Origin: an uncultured Coriobacteriales bacterium
Lineage (GTDB): Bacteria > Actinomycetota > Coriobacteriia > Coriobacteriales > UMGS124
Direction of reading: 5' to 3'
DNA: 5,653 bases
NCBI GenBank assembly: GCA_934662525.1
Contig: CAKUKJ010000183.1
Coordinates: 1-5,653, forward strand
Under the pieces are notes generated by a model that ran no database searches, had not been told where the DNA came from, and saw only the letters and a list, made by a program, of their open reading frames with translations. Of this stretch, positions 5,343-5,653 are shown one piece after another. The stretch's first letter is position 1. Each line of letters begins with the position of its first letter. The position numbers and the translations under genes were made by a program.

Positions 5343-5409
5343 AATAGGTCAAACATCATTATCTCTGAAAATGCACTTTATTAGCCTGGCATCGGGAAGT
5401 TCGCCTGCC

Positions 5410-5415
5410 TTTATA
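5410..5415 (-). promoter_or_regulatory. Candidate -10 element for cas9
   Basis: TATAAA on the minus strand lies about 80 bp before the cas9 ATG at 5329, in the 135-bp space between the divergent cas9 and HicB-like starts. No convincing -35 hexamer is found 16-18 bp upstream. A small inverted repeat, TTAG and CTAA separated by 5 bp (5417-5429), sits directly upstream and could be an operator. Evidence is weak. Confidence 0.25.
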
Positions 5416-5464
5416 CTTAGCTGTACTAATCAGGTAGCCCGCCCCGCCTTGAAAGAAGGGCATC

Positions 5465-5653
5465 ATGACCTACATCAGGGAATTAGAAATCATTACGGAC
5501 GAGGGGGCTACATCGCCATCCCCTTCGACATGGAGGGCGGCACCTTTGACGAAGCGGTCGCAATGGTCGCCGACTGGTTGCGCATGCAGACCCTCGATGC
5601 GCTTCTCCACGGGCACGGCCTGCCCGGCGGCGGCACGGGGCACGACCCCCGCG
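5465..5653 (+). pseudogene. HicB-like antitoxin gene, partial at the edge and apparently frameshifted
   Basis: An ATG at 5465 with AGAAGGG a few bases upstream starts MTYIRELEIITDEG. In that frame the protein then becomes unlike any family. One base over, from the G run at 5503-5507, the frame reads GYIAIPFDMEGGTFDEAV and then AMVADWLRMQTLDALLHG. This fits the HicB-like fold, in which a strand ending in a Y-x-A-x-P motif is followed by D-x-x-G and a helix containing EAV/EAL. Restoring one G (GAG GGG GGC) would join the halves. It is therefore either a pseudogene or a base error in a G5 tract. HicB-like proteins are antitoxins or orphan regulators. The gene runs off the window, so any C-terminal DNA-binding domain or partner toxin is not visible. 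It diverges from cas9 and shares its upstream region. Family call is moderate. Confidence 0.5.

Noticed and set aside
2272..5653. Search for csn2 or cas4 as subtype II-A or II-B markers
   Set aside because: Apart from cas9 and the HicB-like fragment, no further gene is present here, so subtype II-C is preferred; genes outside the window cannot be excluded.

Overview
This window carries a complete, compact type II-C CRISPR-Cas locus. The content is a CRISPR array, a predicted tracrRNA, cas1, cas2 and one small cas9, with no csn2 or cas4. The coding DNA is GC-rich (roughly 60-75% in lines I counted), while the left flank and the array surroundings are more AT-rich. At the right edge is a HicB-like reading frame of a kind I associate with gut Coriobacteriia (Eggerthellaceae-like Actinomycetota). 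That taxonomic guess is inference from GC content and this one frame only.

Layout, left to right. Positions 1-406 are a poorly coding, partly AT-rich flank with one possible gene edge on the minus strand and some inverted repeats. Positions 407-773 are the array, read on the plus strand: six 36-bp repeats, the first degenerate, and five spacers. Every repeat ends in an extended -10 promoter element. Positions 781-813 hold a very strong hairpin that closes the array. Positions about 889-1016 on the minus strand encode the tracrRNA, with an anti-repeat, a nexus-like hairpin and a terminator hairpin. Its extended -10 promoter sits just before cas1. cas1 (1048-1941) and cas2 (1961-2272) form a plus-strand operon. 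cas9 (5329 down to 2261) is on the minus strand and runs tail-to-tail into cas2, overlapping it by 12 bp. From about 5465 a divergent HicB-like gene runs off the right edge and appears to carry a one-base frameshift.

How the parts work together (established for the family): Cas1-Cas2 insert new spacers. Repeat-borne promoters make short crRNAs whose repeat half pairs with the tracrRNA anti-repeat. Cas9 bound to this duplex cuts matching DNA with its HNH and RuvC nuclease sites, and all expected catalytic residues are visible here.

The system type is known. What is unusual is the wiring: cas9 faces cas1-cas2, tracrRNA is transcribed against both the array and cas1, the anti-repeat has lost the repeat's promoter while keeping its pairing, and the degenerate repeat lies at the transcriptional start of the array, which implies spacers are added at the terminator end.
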